64,000 bases of DNA from Halicephalobus mephisto (taxonomy: Eukaryota > Nematoda > Chromadorea > Rhabditida > Panagrolaimidae), in contig SWDT01000026.1 of assembly GCA_009193035.1 (NCBI GenBank), forward strand, positions 62,001 through 126,000, read 5' to 3'. The translations under genes were made by a program, and so were the position numbers. The notes beneath the pieces were generated by a model. The model was not told the origin of the DNA, did not search any database, and was given only the letters and a program-made list of their open reading frames with translations. Position 1 is the stretch's first letter, and each line of letters starts with the position of its first letter. Below are positions 45,720-57,285 of the stretch, piece after piece.

Positions 45720-48294
45720 ATGTCGAAAAACGGTTTTCTCTTGTTGGGATTACTGTGGATTCTGATTTCGATTCAGAAGTCAAAAGCACACAATGATCTG
45801 TACATCCTCATCGACGAGATCAGTGTCTTCTCCTGTAAAGGAGGTAAGTCCCAAAACAGAAAATTTGATTAATTTAATTTTTTTCTATTTTAATTCAGTG
45901 AAAAAATTGGATAATTAATAATCAAAATACGAAAATTAAAAACTCACAAATGGTCCTAAGACGAATTTTTCGGAAATTTTAAAAACTTGGTTTTTGAAAA
46001 TTTTAAAAATTTTAAGTTTTCGGAAATTTTTGTAGAATTCTGAAGGATTGGATTTTTTAAAAAAATTTCAGAATTTTGTGTAACATTGTCAAACTTCTTA
46101 GAACTTTTTATCCAATCCTAAAAATCTCCAAAAAATCTCCACCAGATTGTGGAATGTTCTAAGAGCTATGTAATTTCGAAATCCTCTTTGAAACTTTCAT
46201 TGTTTTTTAATTTTTTAAATTTTAATTAAAATTTTGCATTTTTTCAGTCAAAAATCAAATAAGATTAAGAGAAAATGATGTCAATGTGATCAACGAAAAA
46301 GGAAACAAGGTTTACTACATCAAGGCCCCTGGGAACTATTCCATTCATTTTAGTAAAATTCAAGTGGCGAAGAATTTCGGTCACTTGACCGGTGAAATCG
46401 GGGTGACCTTGCAAGTGCCCATCTTGGAAGGTCCTGCAGGTCAGTTTTTGATTTATTACAAAAACCTATTTTTTAAATTAGAAAACTGAGTCATTTTTTA
46501 AAACAAATTTTTTTCAATGACGAAATAAGCGTTTCAGGGATCCGCTTCGATGTGCCGTACACGATGATCCCCGAAACCGGTCTGATTGACCAGCATTGCG
46601 ATGAATACAGCGGAATTGTTCAAAGAGGAAATCAGCAGTACTGGTTTGTGGATTTTTCGTTTTACTTTTTCTTTATCCAAGTTTAGTCGCTATTGTGAAC
46701 TTTGCGGACTTTCCGGAAAAATCGAAAAAGGATTGAATCAAGGAAGACACAAGTTCCTCCCAGACTTGGCCGCAGGGGAAGAAGACGCTTTTGCTCCTCA
46801 TTGTGGAAAAATCGAAAGCGATACATATGAGTTCAAAAGATCCATAAGATTGCCCGGAAAACGAGAACTGGAGCAGATGATCAAGAACAAAGTTCAAGGA
46901 GTCGACGAAGAAATCAAGAAACGACTCAATAAAGGGGTACAGTGAAATACAATTACAAAATCGGGTACTTACGGGTTATACACACATCCTAATCAAGCTT
47001 AACCTAAGCTTAGGTCCAAGTCTAAATCCAGCCTTAGGAGCTTAAATCTAACTTAGCTACATCTCGCGATATCATTTATATTTTTATTTGAAATTGTTAC
47101 TTTACCTAAAAATATATCAAAATGCACTGGAAATTTTCGCTTCAAGACCCATGTGCATATAACCCATAAGTACTCAAAATCGTAACTTCCACGTGGCGCA
47201 AATGTAACAAATGTACAGTACTTTCGTCACAAAAAATCCGAATAGTTTTGTAATATTTCATCACGAAAAATTTGTTAATTGTTGAGTACCATCTTGTCAT
47301 GGAAGATTTTGTAACTTTTTTGTGATATTTCGTAATTGTTAAATGACGTTCTGTCATAGAAAATTTCAAAGATTTTACATAACATCTGCCATGGATATTC
47401 TCGTAATTTTTGTATAACGTTCAGCGTAATTATGTCCAATATTACTACATACAAAAAAGTAACTTTTAACTTCATAACAATTACGAAATATAACACAATT
47501 GTCATATTTTTAATAATTATTCGACTTTTGTGACGAAAATTAAAAAATAATAGTGACGATTTACATTTGTTACTGTAGTAAAAATTATATTTTTTTGTGT
47601 GAATATTTTCGGAACACACATGTTGTGATTTTTGTCGCAAATGCCAAATGTTCAAAAAAAGTAAAAATTGTGTTACACTTTTTCGTTATAGTTGACAATT
47701 TTTACGAAAGTTACATAATAGTAACATTGCATTTTTTACTAGAGCAAAAATTATGATTTTTTGTATGGAAAAATTGATCGAAATTTTTAGCGTGGTAGAT
47801 TCCAAGTTTTTTTGAATCTCATCAGTGCTCAAAGACCTCCACTTTCGCAGAGAGCTTGGTTCGAGGGATCTGAAAAATGCAGATCTTGTCTTCAATCCGG
47901 TGGTTCTCTTTTTTCTTCTCTTCTGGATTCTTGTGACGTCGAAGCTTGCAAATCCGTCTGGGCTCAGCAATGTCTTCACAATTCTGCAGAAATTGTCGGA
48001 TGCTTTACGGTCGAATTCAATTACCGTATGACTGATAAATATCACGATGTTCAGAACTTCCTGAGAGAAAACAACTACCCTAACCAAGATGTGACTACAA
48101 AACCCCCTCCGACGACCGCACCCCCACCGCCTCCTCTGCCCGATGGAGTCGCGGAATTGCAAGATTTGTCAGCCAGATGCGTCGCTCAGATGCCAGTCAA
48201 GAACGCTCATCTTAGAAGGTACTGTACAATCTTCTGGAATGCAAAACTCTGTTGCAACAGTTGTCCTAGTGTCTGTACTCCAAGTCGTCTGTGA
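45720..48294 (+). CDS. Secreted protein with Cys-rich modules, unknown function
   Basis: Exons 45,720-45,843, 46,248-46,439, 46,538-46,643, 46,687-46,936 and 47,791-48,294 join in frame to 391 aa. Residues 1-24 are a signal peptide. The middle has CRYCELCGLSGKIE and a predicted helical tract (EEIKKRLNKG). After the 854-bp last intron come an ExCxxC segment with several cysteines, a Pro/Thr linker (KPPPTTAPPPPPLP) and a C-terminal six-Cys stretch ending CCNSCPSVC that loosely resembles ShK-type domains. If intron 4 is not spliced the protein stops at 46,945 with 226 aa and the 3' part would be a separate gene; in-frame fit of the phase-0 acceptor TTTTTAG at 47,790 favours one gene. AATAAA near 48,504. 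No named family recognised. Confidence 0.65.
46964..47175. mobile_element. Inverted-repeat element family Z, copy 1 (in intron)
   Basis: About 212 bp with ends GGGTACTTACGGGTTATAC and the complement of a similar GTACTTATGGGTTATATG. Reverse complement of 54,430-54,652 over its whole length, including CCTAAGCTTAGGTCCAAG and ATCTCGCGATAT. Directly abuts family Y material. Confidence 0.75.
47176..47765. mobile_element. Element family Y, copy 2, interrupted by a family X MITE
   Basis: 47,602-47,745 is the reverse complement of about 12,855-12,990, and sequence left of 47,449 continues the match (GTCCAATATTACTA). A family X element occupies 47,449-47,601 in between. The whole block lies in the last intron of the secreted-protein gene. 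Confidence 0.7.
47449..47601. mobile_element. MITE family X, copy 3, nested in element Y
   Basis: Ends CATACAAAAAAGTAACTTTT and TATTTTTTTGTGTG, interior ACAATTACGAAATATAACAC as in copies 1 and 2. It is flanked by TA on both sides; the uninterrupted Y copy near 12,990 has a single TA at the same point. Confidence 0.75.
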
Positions 48295-48544
48295 TTATTT
48301 TTGTACAAAATTGAGGCGAATGAAATTTAACTATTTTTATCCGTTTTTGAAAATTACAATATACAAAATTGGAATGTTTTTAGTTTACAAAAATCCCCAA
48401 AATGGAGCCGTTTCTTCTGGAGATGGAATTCTGCAGATGCAAAAAACACCCGAAGCAGAGCAAAGAAGGAATCATGCGATCGGTTTACTGTAGAATTATG
48501 TTAAATAAAATATAATAAAATAGCTGGAACCAGAGCTGAAAGTC

Positions 48545-51500
48545 TCATCTTTCGCTCATCATCTGAAAAATTATATTATTTCAAAAATTAAATTATCCAA
48601 ATATTGATAAACATGAGCAAAAAATGTAAAAATTCATTTTCAAACTTTAATGCAAAAATTCGAATTAATTTAATTTTAAATTACTTTTTAAAAAAATTAA
48701 AAACATCAATAATAAAATTTAAAAAAATTTTAAAATAATATTTTCGAATTACATAAATATGATCGAAAATTGTAGAATTTTAAATAATTTTAGAAATTTC
48801 AAAAATTATCATTTTTTTTAATTTTTAGAAAATTCTATTTTTTGTAATCTGATATAACTACACTATTAAAAAAACAAAAATATTTACCGTAAAATCCGAA
48901 AAAATATTTCCAAACAAATTTTAAAATTTTTCCATTCAAAACAAAAAAAAATAAAAATTTTAATTTAAATATTTTCTTACAATTTCAAAACCACCGAAAT
49001 ACTGTAATCAAAAAATTATCCAAAATCACATTTCTTATTTTTTAAATTTCGAAATAATTGTAAAAATTAAAAATATAAATATAGATTTTTAAAAAAATAT
49101 TAAATTTCAAAAATTTCGAAACAATTGTTTTTTCGGTTTTTTAAATTTAAAAATTTAAAATTCTTACTTTTACGAATTCTTCGTAATCGATCTCTCCATC
49201 ACCGTCAATATCGACTTCAGCGATCATTTCGTCAACTTCGTCTTCACTGAATTGCATTCCCATGTGTACCATGAAATAACGGAATTCTTGAGCTGAAAAT
49301 TTTTTATTCACAAAATTAAATAATTATATTTTTAAAATTGTAAATTTTTGATTTACAAAATTGAATAATTTTTTTTTTAAATTATAAATTTTTGATTTAC
49401 AAAATTGAACAATTATTTTTAAATTACAAAGCTTTAGAAATTTACCTGTGATGACTCCGTTTCCGTCTTTGTCGAAGACTCTGAAGGCTTCTCTGATCAT
49501 TTCGGAATCTGTTTCTTTCATCATTCTCTTCATCATGACGCAGAATTCAGGAAATTCAATTTGACCGTTTCCATCGATATCTACTTCGTTAATCATTTCC
49601 AAAATTTCCTGTTCTGTGGGATTCTGTCCGAGAGATCTCATAGCTACCCCCAACTCCTTGGTGGAGATGGTGCCGTTACCGTCTTTGTCGAACATCATGA
49701 AGGCTTCGCGAAATTCATCAATTTCCTCCGGCGTTAACTAAAAAATTTCATTTTCAAACCCAATCATGTTCAAAACGATGATTACTAAAAAAATTAATTC
49801 TTTAAAATTATTCTAAAACTATAAATTATTAGGAAATTAATATATTTAATTCTAATTCGAAAATTAGGACTAAAATAAATAAAATAAATAAAATAAATAA
49901 AATTAATAAAATTAATAAAATTAATAAAATTAATAAAATTAATAAAATTAATAAAATAAAATTAATAAAATTAATAAAATTAATAAAATTAAGAATAAAA
50001 TTAATAAAATTAAGAATAAAATTAATAAAATCCAACCTGTTTGATGATCTCTTCTGAGAACTGCATCATGTTGGAGGTGCTCTGGGGGCCGTTCGTGCTG
50101 GAAGCCATGGCTGTTTCGTACAACTAAAAAAATAAATTTAATTTCAATAAAGTTTAAAAAGTCCAAAAATCTAAAATCAATCAGATCTGGCCCAGCTGCG
50201 TTACGTAGGCGCTGGATGACCCAGATTGCCTCGGGCATTTATTTTTCGTCTTTTCCGAATGCATTAAAGCGAAGGTGTCAATCTCGAGTTTCAATCCAGA
50301 TTGAGTTTTTCGAGTTAATCCAAAAAGAAAAAATAATAAGAAAATTCAAGTACTTTTTGCAAAAATTCAAAAAGAACGTTTCCGGGTTTAAAAAATATAA
50401 AAAATTTGTAACTTAGAAAATATGACAGAAAATTCTCTCATCATTAAGAGACAACTGACAAAGCCAAGATTTGATCAGTTTTGCCTCAGGCAATGTCAAG
50501 TCCAGTTTGGCAAGGAGGATGAGGGAGGACTGCAGTTTCCCAAGCAGGTGTCGTTGATCCATCTGCAGCGAGGATCGACATTCCTGAGCCATCCTCGAGT
50601 GATGGAGATCAAAGAACAAAAGACATTCTTGTGACGTCATAATCAAAAAATTTAATAATTTTAAAAATTTTTACTAGATTCTGGAAAGTTTCAAAAATTT
50701 CTATAAAAATCAGAAATTTAAAGACTTAAAATTTTCAAAAGTTTACTAAATTTTAGAACTTTTATAAAATATTTCAAAATTTCGAAATATTGGATATTTC
50801 TAAAAATGTTTAAAAAATTCCAAGTTTCTACTAAATTCCAGAATATTTTAAAAATTTTTATTCAATTCTGGAAAGCTTCAAAAATTTCTATAAAAATCAG
50901 AAATTTAAAGACTTTTAAAATTTTCAAAAGTTTACTGAATTTTAGAACGTTAAAAAAAATTCGAAAACTTTTATAAAATATTTCAAAATTTCGAAATATT
51001 GGATATTTCTAAAAATTTTTAAAAATTCCAAGTTTCTACTAAATTCCAGAATATTTTAAAAATTTTTATTCAATTCTGGAAAGCTTCAAAAATTTCTATA
51101 AAAATCAGAAATTTAGACTTTTTAAAATTTTTAAAAGTTTACTGAATTTTAGAATGTTTAAAAAATTTCGAAAACTTTTATGAAATATTTCAAAATTTCG
51201 AAATATTGAATATTTCTAAAAATGTTTAGAAAATTTCAAGTTTCTACTAAATTCCATAATATTTTAAAAATTTTTATTCAATTCTGGAAAGCTTCAAAAA
51301 TTTCTATAAAATTTTTAAGAATTTTAAAATCTTCTAACATATTTCGAAATTTTTTAAAAACTATCAAATTATAAAAGTTTTTAAAATTAATAAAATTCCA
51401 AAAAATTTCGTTTTTTTAAATTTTATTTTATTTTCAAAATTTAAAAATCTTTCAAAATGTGCAAAATTTCATGACGTTTTGCAAAACTCCCACGAGATTC

Positions 51501-51627
51501 TGGAAACTTCCAGAAACTTCTGATTGTGAATTTAGAAAACTAAAATTCGGTTTTTATAGGTACTAAAACAAACCTTATGTTGTTGTCTTCGAAACGCATT
51601 TGGCACAGTGTATCTCACTCGAACCAT
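48545..51627 (-). CDS. cal-1: Calmodulin-like Ca2+-binding protein with N-terminal extension (cal-1 orthologue)
   Basis: Exons 51,627-51,574, 50,123-50,037, 49,737-49,446, 49,292-49,168 and 48,562-48,545 (last exon codes MMSER) encode 191 aa. Four complete EF-hand loops: [12 protein letters not shown] (64-75), [12 protein letters not shown] (100-111), [12 protein letters not shown] (136-147) and [12 protein letters not shown] (172-183), so four Ca2+ sites. [19 protein letters not shown] and [16 protein letters not shown] match C. elegans CAL-1 as I remember it. The Ca2+-loaded form would bind target helices as calmodulin does. A basic N-terminal exon ([18 protein letters not shown]) plus [12 protein letters not shown] precede the core; translation from Met24 would give 168 aa. 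Intron 2 contains a 9-bp AATAAAATT repeat. Confidence 0.9.
49865..50030. repeat. 9-bp microsatellite (AATAAAATT) in cal-1 intron
   Basis: Roughly 17 units of AATAAAATT with AATAAATAA and AAGAATAAA variants. Makes an artefactual Asn/Phe/Ile/Leu frame on the minus strand. Confidence 0.9.
50124..51573. other. First intron of cal-1, with repeats
   Basis: A GC-richer block at 50,160-50,640 contains short open frames on both strands (for instance [12 protein letters not shown] on the minus strand) that could be alternative first exons but do not join in frame to the cal-1 second exon. 50,650-51,310 is a degenerate repeat of about 180-240 bp (TTCTGGAAAGCTTCAAAAAT). Confidence 0.5.
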
Positions 51628-52611
51628 TTTTAATTTTTTTTAGAATTTCGAAAATAAACGAAAATTTCTCCAATCGAACAAAATCAAAAATAAATTAATG
51701 AAATCCAAAATTCTGAATCATTTTATGCGCAAGAGAAACCTGTCAATCGGATTTTGACAGTTTGCGGATCAAGATTCGAACAAATCCGAGGATTTAGTCA
51801 TAAATTTCACATTAAAGATATTTGCGATATTTCTTATTTAAATAATGACGTGATTTTTCGGGGTGTTTTTAGATTAAATGTTATAAATAAAATAAAAATT
51901 GTTTAAAAAAATAAAAAATATTTTTTAAAAATTCTTATAAAAAATTGTTTAAAAAAATAAAAAATATTTTTTAAAAATTCTTATAAAAAATTGTTTAAAA
52001 AAATAAAAAATATTTAAAAAAATAAAAATTGTTTAAAAAAATGAAAAATATTTTAAAAAATAAAAATAAATTTAAAAAATACAGTATTCCCTGAAGGGCT
52101 TAAAACTGAAAAATCCTCTTCCGTCAAAAGAATTTTAATTATTTTTTCTACCATACTTCTTAATGATGTTTTCGTTTCAGGACCAACTAACTTTATTTTC
52201 CAAATTTTTTAAATATTTAAAAAAATTAATTTTTATTATTTTCTATTAAAAAATTTATTTTTGTCATTTTTAAAAATAATTTTTATTATTTAAAAAAAAA
52301 TTTATTTTTATTATTAAAAAAAGTAATTTTTATTATTTTTTAAAAAAAAATTAATTTTTATCATTTTTAAAAATAACTTTTATTATTTAAAAAAATTTAT
52401 TTTTATTATTTTTACAAAAAATTTAAAAAATTTACAAAAACCTCAAACAATCTGAAAATAAACTTAAAATGATAAAAAATCAGGTCCGGGATGTCATCTC
52501 TCGAGAAAAACAGTCGAGTTCAACAATGCTTTTTCTTTTTTTTTTGAACAAGAGAGCTTCCTCATTGTCTGCGCAGCTTTTTGAAATCCAAACATTGAGC
52601 TCTTGAACTCG
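51628..52611. other. Spacer upstream of cal-1, AT-rich repeats
   Basis: 51,890-52,080 repeats a 49-bp unit (TTGTTTAAAAAAATAAAAAA). A second A/T array spans 52,210-52,400. The first 200 bp must hold the cal-1 promoter; no TATA box seen. Confidence 0.5.
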
Positions 52612-52916
52612 ATGGAAAATGGATTTGGAAGACTCGATGATTACTCAAAACTATTCAGGTTTTTAAAACTGTCTGAATTTGAGTTTTTGAATATTTGACA
52701 AGAACGTAAACAACTTTTTTCTGAAAAAACCTCGGGACATTTAAGTCTGACAATTTTTGAAAGATTTTTTTCAACAATATTCTAAAAACTCAAAAAACTC
52801 AAAATAAATCAAGACACCTGCTTATGGTTCTCGGATTTCTGAAAAGAAATCCAGGAGATAACGGAGATGAAATTGAGACCGTCATGCATAACTATGAGAT
52901 GACATTAGGAGTAAAG
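52612..52916 (+). CDS. Candidate partial gene, two exons
   Basis: Exon 52,612-52,658 (MENGFGRLDDYSKLF) has a donor GTTTTT, and exon 52,814-52,916 continues in frame (RHLLMVLGFLKRNPGDNGDE...TLGVK) to a donor GTCAGA. Junction phase fits (AG + A = Arg). The acceptor ATCAAG is poor, and no later exon is certain; the phase-0 frame at about 53,416-53,584 (SFLMIGSEKQLLPPPLPEG) could continue it. No family recognised. Confidence 0.3.
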
Positions 52917-53599
52917 GTCAGAATACACAAGAACACAAAAATTTGAATTTCAATGTCGAATAAAAGCTTCAAATTATTCTAAAAATAAGACTAATATTGT
53001 TTTTTAGATTAAAAATAAATTTTAATAAAAACTTTATTTTTTAAATTTTTTTAAAATTAAAAATAAATTTTAATAAAAACTTTATTTTTTAAATTAAAAA
53101 TAAATTTTAATAAAAAACTTCATTTTTATTTATTTTTATTTTTTTTGAAGATCAGCATGAATATTGAAAAAAAAACTAAAAATTAATCCAATTTTTATTA
53201 AAATTTTAAAATTTTATTTCTTTAATTCTTAAATAAAGTATTTTTTAAAAATAATTAATTTTTTAAAATAAATGTAAAAATAATTCTTATTTTGAAAATT
53301 AAACTAATATTTTTAAATCGTAAAACCGAAATCCCAGGATTTCCTATTTCATTCCCGACTTCCTCCCCCACCCACAAATCAATCAAATAAAATTCAAAAA
53401 TCCATAAAACAAGAGTTTCCTTATGATCGGATCAGAAAAACAGTTGTTACCACCTCCGTTGCCGGAGGGTATTGAGATGTTTAAAATCAATCAGTTCTGG
53501 TCTTGTTGGTCTTTGAAAGCTGTTTATCAAAAAACTACAACATCACGGGGATTGAAATTGTTGGATCGGGCACCCCATCCCTAATGGTAAGCACAACCG

Positions 53600-53940
53600 A
53601 CAAGGGAGCACCTGGTCCCGAACGGATTCTCTTAGCATCGATAAAGGAAAACTTGGTTCCGAACGGATTTCTTTAACACTGACAAGAGAGTGCTTGGTTC
53701 TGAACAGATTATCTTAGCATTGACAAAGAGCACCTGGTCCCGAACAGATTGTCTTAGCACCGACAAAGGAGCACCTGGTCCCGAACGGATTCTCTTAGCA
53801 TCGGTAAAGAAAAATTTGGTCCCGAACGGATTCTCTTAGCATTGACAAAGAGCACTTGGTCCCGAACGGATTGTCTCAACATTAACAAGGAGCGCTTGGT
53901 CTCAAATGGATTCCCTCAACATTAACAGGGGAACATACAG
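53600..53940. repeat. 40-41-bp minisatellite, eight copies
   Basis: GGTCCCGAACGGATTCTCTT recurs at 53,614, 53,655, 53,696, 53,736, 53,777, 53,818, 53,858 and 53,898. Spacers vary (AGCATCGACAAAGGAGCACC). Flanked on the right by LTR-like sequence (TATCGAGTCCGATATAT ... AAGGCATCTATTAAGTAAAC) to about 54,080; a solo LTR or other element remnant is possible but no termini are proven. Confidence 0.8.
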
Positions 53941-54429
53941 TTCCTCTTGACGGGAAGTTGATAAGTGTTATTTATATCGAGTCCGATATATTATTTTTGT
54001 ATTGTGCCTAAGGCATCTATTAAGTAAACCTTTTCTACAATATTTGTCCTTCTCATCTAGACGCAGGTCACTCGGTATGACAAACGGAACAGAAATGAAG
54101 TCCTCAAAATGTCCATCAACTTTTTATCCCATCCGAAGACTCATAATTAAAAATAATAAAACCACTCTGTAACGCCGGATTAACTTGAAAAAATTAATTA
54201 ATCCCATTGGCTTGTAGTATTTTGGAAGATGACAAAAAGTTCAATGATTGCAAAATAATTGTTTTTAATTCTAGATACTGTAGAATTCGGAATTGTGGAA
54301 TTTTAAAAATAGTTTTAATTTAATTTTTTGGAATTCAAAATGAACAATAAAAATTCAGCAAAAACAATTCTCCGAAAACTGTCATATATTAATCCAAAGT
54401 TCTTGAAAAATATATTTCGAAACAACAAT

Positions 54430-54652
54430 GGGTAATTACGGGTTAGATGCACATGGGTCTTGAAGCGAAAATTTCTAGTACATTTTAATATATTTTTAGG
54501 TAAAGTAACGATTTCAAATAAAAATATAAATAATATCGCGAGATGTAGGTAAGTTAGATTTAAGCTCCTAAGGCTGGATTTAGACTTGGACCTAAGCTTA
54601 GGTTAAGCTTGATTAGGATGTGTGTATAACCCGTAAGTACCCAATAATGCAA
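54430..54652. mobile_element. Inverted-repeat element family Z, copy 2
   Basis: About 223 bp, ends TGGGTAATTACGGGTTA and the complement of TGGGTACTTACGGGTTATAC. Opposite orientation to the copy at 46,964-47,175. Non-coding. Confidence 0.8.
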
Positions 54653-56830
54653 TTTTAATTGAAACTTTTAAAACAATAAGCCCGTGAAATCAGTATATCT
54701 GAATCTATTTCATATTTCTAATTTTATTTTTTGAAAGAATAATAGCTATACTCATTGTAAAAATACATTTACTGATGAAAAATTAAAATTAACAAATTTA
54801 TATAAAAATAAGAACTTTAAAAATGAAATCTCGATACTGAGGAAAAGTGTTCCCTAACATTGTTTAATTTTTATAATATTTTCAGATTTACTCAGTTACT
54901 TCATTTGGAAATTGAAAAATACATTGAATTACAAAAAAATTAAAATTGACAAATTTATATAAAAATAGAAACTTTAAAAATGAAATTTCGATAATGAGGA
55001 AGTGTTCCCTAACATTTTTTAACTTTTATGATATTTTCAGATTTACTCAGTTATTTTATCAGGAAATTGAAAAATACATCTAATTACAAAAATAATTAAA
55101 ATTGACAAATTTAAATAAAAATAAAAACTTTAAAAATATATTATCAAATATCGACAGAGAATACAGTATTCTTTTAAGATTTTTACACTTGTTTATTTAT
55201 GAAATATTGCATATTTATTTTGCTATTTTCTTCGAAAAAATAAGAAAAGTATCCAAGTACGGACATTATTAAAATTTATGAAGTTGAAATAAGAAAACAG
55301 TGCTCCAAAAATAAAATCCAAAAATGAACAGTGTTTTTTTATTTTTCACCTGTCTATGTAATTTTACGCATTTATTCTGTTATTGTACTTGGAAAAAGTA
55401 AAAAAATATCTCAATGTACAAATTTTAAAAATTTTTTAAATTTTTAAAATTAATAGAATTAAAACAGGAAATTAACATTTAAAAAATATGATCTAATTTC
55501 TATAAAAAAAGTGTTTTCGATTTCTATTTATGATATTTGAAATATTTATTAAGTGATTTTGTTTAAGAAAGAAAAATTCATTTAAATATAGATATTTATT
55601 AAAATTAGTGGAATTTTAATTTTAAAAATTTGCGTTTTAAAAGTTACGAAATCTTGCGAAAGAAACATAGTGTTCCTTTCGTATTTTTACTTACATATTT
55701 ATCTAATTTTCTAATTTTCTACATTTATACTGTTATTTCCGTTGAAAAAATGAAATTCATCTAAATATAGACATTTATTAAAATTAATGGAATTTTAATT
55801 TAAAAAATTTGAGTTTTAAAAGTTACGAAACCTTATTACTGAAACATAATGTTCCTTTCGTATTTTTACTTATATATTTATCTAATTTTCTATATTTATA
55901 CTGTTATTTCCGTTGAAAAAAATAAAATTCATCTAAATACAAAAAATATGACTAAAGTTAATCAACTCTAACAGATAGAAACTACAACGATAATTAAATT
56001 TCAAAAACCAGGAATGTTCTCCTACGCCTTACATTTTTTAATTTATAATATTGTTCAAATTTTTCTAATTTTTTATCTTAGGAAAACGTTCATTAAAATC
56101 TGACATTGATCTCAACAAAGTAACAGATGAATTACAAAACAAAAAAATTTAAAAAAGTAACTTTTTGAATAATTTCTAAAAGTAGATCCAATATATACTT
56201 GTGTGATTATAAATCCTATAAGACATAAGACATAACACCGGAAACCGTGTCATAAGAACGCTGACGAGTAAATTGTTTTTTGAATTAAGTATGTGGCAGA
56301 TTAGAGACATTTTTGGATTTACGTAAGAGGAAACAGAGGCGTATTCAGAGATGAGTAAGTAAACCACCTAAGTTTACAGTATACAGCACAAAATTCCTCT
56401 GAAAAATGGTAGGAGTGGTCCCGGCGGAAAAACTAATTTTTTATGAATTTAAAAAATAAAAATAGAACTTTTAAATTAAAATGAAATTTTTTAAAATTAG
56501 AATTTTCGATAAAATTAAAAATTTTTAACAAAGTATTTTAAAAAATCAACTTTTTAAAGAAAAATAACTTTTTTAATAAAATTAAAATTTTAAAGAAAAA
56601 TAACTTTTTAGAAATATATTTTTGATAAAATTAAAAGTTCAAAAAAAAATAACTTTTTTAATAAAATTAAAAGTTTTTAAAGAAAAATTATTTTTTAGAA
56701 ATATATTTTCGATAAAATTAAAATTTTTTAAAGGAAAATTATTTTTTAGAAACATATTTTTGGTAAAATTAAGTTTAAAAAAATATATTTTTGATAAAAT
56801 TAAAAGTTTTTAAAATTTCAAATTACTAAC
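54653..56830. other. AT-rich degenerate repeat field
   Basis: 54,800-55,960 repeats a unit of about 180-190 bp marked by GTGTTCC(CT or TT) and CATTTATACTGTTATTTCCG. 56,480-56,820 repeats a 53-bp unit (TTTTTAGAAATATATTTT, GATAAAATTAAAAGTTTTTA). No supported gene; minus-strand frame 56,176-56,367 lacks context. Confidence 0.55.
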
Positions 56831-57025
56831 CTTTTTAAATTTCCGAAAATGTATGTTGTCCATAAATCCAGTTTTTCTGAGATCTCTAGGCCCGGCGATC
56901 TGACGGTAGAAGTCCTCATAGGCAGAATAAAACTTCCAATCGATCCCATAACGAAATAATTTTAGTTTATTCCTTCTGTGGATTTTCAAAGGTTGAGGAT
57001 TCAGATGCCAAAGTCCGTCATCCAT
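56831..57025 (-). CDS. Candidate exon of an unrecognised gene
   Basis: From ATG 57,025 the frame codes 65 residues (MDDGLWHLNPQPLKIHRRNK...FRKFKK) with ordinary codon content and ends at a good donor AAAAAG/GTTAGT. The composition is basic and aromatic, with no signal peptide. No acceptor or downstream exon was located between 56.4 and 56.8 kb. A further open frame (57,034-57,285, minus) lies directly upstream but opens with a non-ATG codon and ends 8 nt before this ATG. Function unknown. Confidence 0.35.
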
Positions 57026-57285
57026 GACGAAAGTCAAATAATCTTATTTAATCCAGACGAAAAATCAGCAAGATTAAGTTGATGAGAGTCGATCTCGTCT
57101 CTAGAGCAAATTGAAAAATCCTCTTTAATTTTTATTGACGCAAAATCACTTATCGGAAATAAGTTCCAGTTAGTTCTCGCGCAGCTCTTCAATTTCCGAC
57201 GTTTTTGGATCACTTTTGTATTCGGATATTTTGCAAGTTTTTTAATCCTGAAATTTCGCAAGAGTTTGTCGAATTTTGATGACAA

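Noticed and set aside
46586..46945. 119-aa ORF starting inside exon 3 of the secreted-protein gene
   Set aside because: Its start crosses an intron; the spliced model gives a signal peptide and consistent phases.
48143..48493. 116-aa ORF overlapping the end of the secreted-protein gene
   Set aside because: Other frame of the last exon and its 3' UTR; no domain features.
49829..50035. 68-aa Asn/Phe/Ile/Leu ORF on the minus strand
   Set aside because: Translation of the AATAAAATT microsatellite in a cal-1 intron.
53600..53940. CRISPR array
   Set aside because: Regular 40-41-bp periodicity, but the whole unit is similar with no unique spacers, and the genome is eukaryotic.
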